Below are positions 61,402 to 64,000 of a stretch of 64,000 nucleotides of DNA, one piece after another. Each line of letters opens with the position of its first letter. Position 1 is the first letter of the stretch. Source of the DNA: Treponema_B putidum (GTDB lineage: Bacteria; Spirochaetota; Spirochaetia; Treponematales; Treponemataceae); assembly GCF_007830595.1 (NCBI RefSeq), contig NZ_VLLD01000009.1. The stretch is one strand, 5' to 3'. A program made the translations under genes and the position numbers. Under the pieces are notes generated by a model. That model saw only the letters and a program-made list of their open reading frames with translations, was not told the origin of the DNA and did no database searches.

Positions 61402-62538
61402 ATGAATAAAATAACGGAAACATTGAATAGAAAATTAAAGAAATTTTCGGTACTCGATTTTTTGGCTGATAATCTTGTTTCGCTTCTTTTCTTATTGATT
61501 TCTTTTGTGGCTATTCCCGTATCGGGACTTTCGGCCCATCATATTATCGGTGAGATTTTAACTCGAATAGGAAGAAACTCCTTTTTGGTCTTTTCCCTTA
61601 TTTTGCCTATCATGGCGGGTATGGGTATAAACTTCGGTATGGTCTTAGGAGCCATGGCAGGACAAATAGGCTTAATCTTTGCAATGGACTGGGGTATCGG
61701 CGGTATTTACGGCTTGGTTTTTGCAGCCTTGATAGGGATGCCTCTTTCAGTACTGCTCGGTTGGGTTGCCGGCTCAATATTAAACAAAGCAAGAGGCCGT
61801 GAGATGGTAACAAGTTATATCTTGGGATTTTTCTTTAACGGTGTATATCAGTTCTTTGTTTTGTACCTCATGGGTTCTATTATACCGATGCACAATAAAG
61901 CTATAAAACTTTCGCGAGGTTTCGGCGTGCGCAATACTCTTGAGCTTGCTCCTGTAAGGCAAGTATTGGACACGACTTTCTCATTCAATATAGCGGGGTT
62001 ACGTATACCTGTTTTGTCCTATCTCATTATTATTGCTCTTTGTTTATTTATCGTATGGTTTAGAAAAACAAAGCTGGGACAAGATATGAGGGCAATCGGT
62101 CAAAATCAATCGGTTTCAAATTCGGCCGGTATTGCGGTTGAGCATACAAGGATTATTTCGATTATAATTTCTACTGTATTGGCTTGTATAGGGCAGATTA
62201 TATTCTTGCAGAATATGGGAAATATGAGTACATACAACGCACACGATCAGACAGGTTTCTTTGCTGCAGCTGCCATCTTGGTCGGAGGCGCTTCTGTCAG
62301 CAGGGTAAGCATAAAAAACGTCTTTATAGGCGTTGTTCTTCTTCACTTCTTGTACATTGTTACCCCTATGGCAGGTCAACAGCTTCTTGGTTCTGCAATG
62401 ATAGGAGAGTATTTTAGAGACTTTGCCGGTTATGCGGCAATAGCCCTTTCATTGGTGCTCTATGCTGCAAGAAATCAACGAAACGCAGAGAAAAAGCGTT
62501 CCGAATTGCGTTTGCAAGCTGAAGGAGGAAAAAAATGA
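61402..62538 (+). CDS. ABC importer permease 2 (BPD_transp_2)
   Basis: This 378-residue protein has about nine helices and the loop GQNQSVSNSAGIAVEHTRI and GGASVSRVSIKN motif. It is a paralogue of permease 1, so the membrane unit is a heterodimer as in Bmp/Yuf-like nucleoside importers. The ATG at 61402 is preferred to a TTG 6 nt upstream. Confidence 0.88.
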   Translation: MNKITETLNRKLKKFSVLDFLADNLVSLLFLLISFVAIPVSGLSAHHIIGEILTRIGRNSFLVFSLILPIMAGMGINFGMVLGAMAGQIGLIFAMDWGIGGIYGLVFAALIGMPLSVLLGWVAGSILNKARGREMVTSYILGFFFNGVYQFFVLYLMGSIIPMHNKAIKLSRGFGVRNTLELAPVRQVLDTTFSFNIAGLRIPVLSYLIIIALCLFIVWFRKTKLGQDMRAIGQNQSVSNSAGIAVEHTRIISIIISTVLACIGQIIFLQNMGNMSTYNAHDQTGFFAAAAILVGGASVSRVSIKNVFIGVVLLHFLYIVTPMAGQQLLGSAMIGEYFRDFAGYAAIALSLVLYAARNQRNAEKKRSELRLQAEGGKK

Positions 62539-62939
62539 GAATACAATCGAAAAAAACAGTCCTGGCAATAAGAATCATTTTGCCTATTCTTTATATTTTG
62601 CTGCTTATACTTATGTTTACTATGGGCAGAACTCATGCTGTCTTATTTGAAAATAAAAAAGCTGAAGACGGCAGCTTTAAGGCTTTCGATGTAATTGAGG
62701 TCAGCTTTAACGGACAAGAACCTTCGGAACTTTTTAAGGGTGAGAGGGATCAAATCCTTTTGAGGGGCCAAAAGCACAAGGTCGTTATAAAATTTGCTGA
62801 CGGCCGTGATGATTTTATTGGGGAATTTAGGATACCTCTTTTTCAGGATACGGTATTGCTGTCCCTTCCGGCCTTGGTAGAAAATTTGCCTTCGGCGGTA
62901 ACTCCCTTTGAGTTATATACCGAACCTACAAAAGAATAG
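62535..62939 (+). CDS. Small membrane protein of the DUF3798 importer operon
   Basis: This 134-residue protein has one membrane helix (about 9-29) and a soluble domain of about 100 residues, mainly beta. Its ATG overlaps the permease 2 stop (ATGA) and has GGAGG upstream. It belongs to a family linked with this importer (possibly DUF6672; name uncertain). It could be an accessory subunit. Confidence 0.78.
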   Translation: MRIQSKKTVLAIRIILPILYILLLILMFTMGRTHAVLFENKKAEDGSFKAFDVIEVSFNGQEPSELFKGERDQILLRGQKHKVVIKFADGRDDFIGEFRIPLFQDTVLLSLPALVENLPSAVTPFELYTEPTKE

Positions 62940-62965
62940 GGCTTTAAATTATTTTACATCAAATC

Positions 62966-63009
62966 AACCGCCTTGTAAAACAATTAAGTTTTTCGAGGCG
63001 GTTTTTGTT
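62966..63009 (+). terminator. Terminator of the importer operon
   Basis: AACCGCCT (62966-62973) pairs with AGGCGGTT (62996-63003), followed by TTTGTTAT. Confidence 0.8.
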
Positions 63010-63086
63010 ATATATGAAATATTGATAACTAAATATGTAGAACATTCCCCTCTTTTTATGCTATAATTATCGCTAGGAGGCTTAAT

Positions 63087-64000
63087 ATGGACTTTGATTT
63101 ATCACGAAAAATACCTATCGGAATCCAAAGTTTTGAAAAGATGAGGAATGATAAATATTTATATATAGATAAAACTAAATATGTGTATAACCTTGTACGC
63201 ACTTCCTCTCCATACTTTTTAAGCCGCCCGCGCAGGTTCGGCAAAAGCCTTTTTCTTTCGACGCTCAAGGCCTACTTTTTAGGCCAAAAGGAGCTTTTTA
63301 AGGGTTTATATATTGAAAAAGCTGAAGAAAAAAGAGCCGAAATAGAAAAAACAGAGGCTTGGGTAGAATATCCTGTTTTTTACTTGGATTTTAATGTGGG
63401 ACAGTATGAATTGAAAGAAGCCTTAGCTGAAAGTTTAGACTATTTTTTAAAAAAGCAAGAAAAAATATATGGACTAACAAATGAAGGAGATTCTTTTGGG
63501 AAACGTTTTCAGTCACTTATAGAAGCGGCCTACAATAAGACCGGCAAGCAAGCCGTCATCCTTGTAGACGAATATGATAAGCCCCTGTTACAGACTATGG
63601 GAGTAAACGAAGCACTAAACGAAGAATACCGTAACACCCTCAAGGCCTTTTATTCGGTGATAAAAACTTGCGACCAATATATCCGATTTGCCTTTTTGAC
63701 CGGTGTAACAAAGTTCAGTAAGGTAAGCATCTTCAGCGATTTAAATAATTTGCAAGATATAAGCATGCTGAATGACTATGCCGAAGTCTGCGGTCTAACT
63801 CAAGACGAGATAGAAAATACTTTTAAGCCTGAAATAGAAAGGTTAGCAGGTAACACCAAGAATAGCTATGATAAAATGATTGAAGAGCTAAAAAAGAGGT
63901 ATGACGGATATAAGTTCAGTGTTTTAGGGGAATCCGTTTATAATCCTTTTAGTATCTTAAGCACACTTAATGCGGGAGAATTAAAAAACTATTGGTTTGC
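63087..64000 (+). CDS. AAA-ATPase-like / PD-(D/E)XK family protein (3' end outside window)
   Basis: The first 304 residues of a protein starting MDFDLSRKIPIGIQSFEKM are visible. Features are YIDKTKYVY, FLSRPRRFGKSLFLSTLKAYF (P-loop-like RRFGKS) and VILVDEYDKPL (Walker B-like), as in the AAA-ATPase-like family that ends in a PD-(D/E)XK nuclease domain beyond the window. Such genes occur in many copies in some bacteria. AGGAGG precedes the ATG, with TATAAT at 63062-63067. Confidence 0.85.
   Translation, partial: MDFDLSRKIPIGIQSFEKMRNDKYLYIDKTKYVYNLVRTSSPYFLSRPRRFGKSLFLSTLKAYFLGQKELFKGLYIEKAEEKRAEIEKTEAWVEYPVFYLDFNVGQYELKEALAESLDYFLKKQEKIYGLTNEGDSFGKRFQSLIEAAYNKTGKQAVILVDEYDKPLLQTMGVNEALNEEYRNTLKAFYSVIKTCDQYIRFAFLTGVTKFSKVSIFSDLNNLQDISMLNDYAEVCGLTQDEIENTFKPEIERLAGNTKNSYDKMIEELKKRYDGYKFSVLGESVYNPFSILSTLNAGELKNYWF

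Noticed and set aside
1..64000. CRISPR arrays, IS elements, prophage or rRNA genes
   Set aside because: No regular direct repeats with spacers, transposase, integrase, phage structural genes or rRNA sequence were seen on either strand.

Overview
The window is chromosomal DNA of a low-GC spirochaete, almost certainly an oral-type Treponema close to T. denticola. Reasons: AT-rich coding sequence, an archaeal/eukaryotic-type PheRS alpha chain, flagellar genes (fliS, an flgN-like gene) behind a sigma-28 promoter, bactofilin beside an M23 peptidase, many lipoproteins and Treponema-type conserved proteins. Assignment is by recognition of protein families, not by a database search. There is no phage, IS element, CRISPR array or rRNA. 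Coding density is high, the longest stretch without a protein gene is the two-tRNA spacer at 861-1235, and most genes lie in short operons.

Layout. 1-5.1 kb: partial conserved gene, tRNA-Glu and tRNA-Gln, oligoendopeptidase F, an M28-type peptidase, a Fic protein, tRNA-Lys. 5.2-9.0 kb: GlpA-like / FAD oxidoreductase / DUF1667 redox operon ending in an orphan ABC ATPase. 9.1-14.5 kb: two-component system plus a Bce/MacB-like ABC exporter. 14.5-17.6 kb (minus strand): lipoate ligase and a YtrA-type repressor with its ABC transporter. 17.7-21.5 kb: a second ABC-2 exporter and an MFS transporter. 21.6-24.5 kb: an active/inactive pair of M16 peptidases. 24.7-27.4 kb: a three-gene tetrapyrrole cassette (cbiK-cbiL-cbiA-like). 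27.5-35.7 kb: SHMT, nitrilase, IMP dehydrogenase, two membrane lipid/glycan enzymes and a DUF4139 protein. 35.8-41.4 kb: TPR protein, two paralogous outer-membrane-type proteins, a DUF2156 protein, a threonine-synthase-like protein and a 44-residue protein. 41.4-46.1 kb: large GH13 protein, fliS and an flgN-like gene. 46.1-49.1 kb: metal-transport locus (thioredoxin-fold lipoprotein, NicO, DUF1007) divergent from a DtxR/MntR regulator. 49.1-52.1 kb: ricT, yaaR, bactofilin, M23. 52.3-57.2 kb: pheS, small lipoprotein, GH13 glucosidase, lipoprotein. 57.4-62.9 kb: DUF3798 ABC importer. The right edge cuts an AAA-ATPase-like/PD-(D/E)XK gene.

The main points outside ordinary annotation are these. 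(1) Eight genes share one promoter geometry, a -35 box, 17 nt, a -10 box, 6 nt and then the ATG, which predicts leaderless mRNAs. (2) A two-hairpin repeat of about 80 bp occurs twice, each time in the same orientation just upstream of a gene. (3) Two apparent pseudoenzymes occur: a CbiA homologue whose glutaminase Cys and His are replaced, and a threonine-synthase homologue whose PLP lysine is arginine. (4) A DtxR-family regulator has a mixed Mn-type/Fe-type ligand set and interleaved divergent promoters. (5) A 35-bp operator-like palindrome covers the -10 box of the YtrA-type repressor operon.
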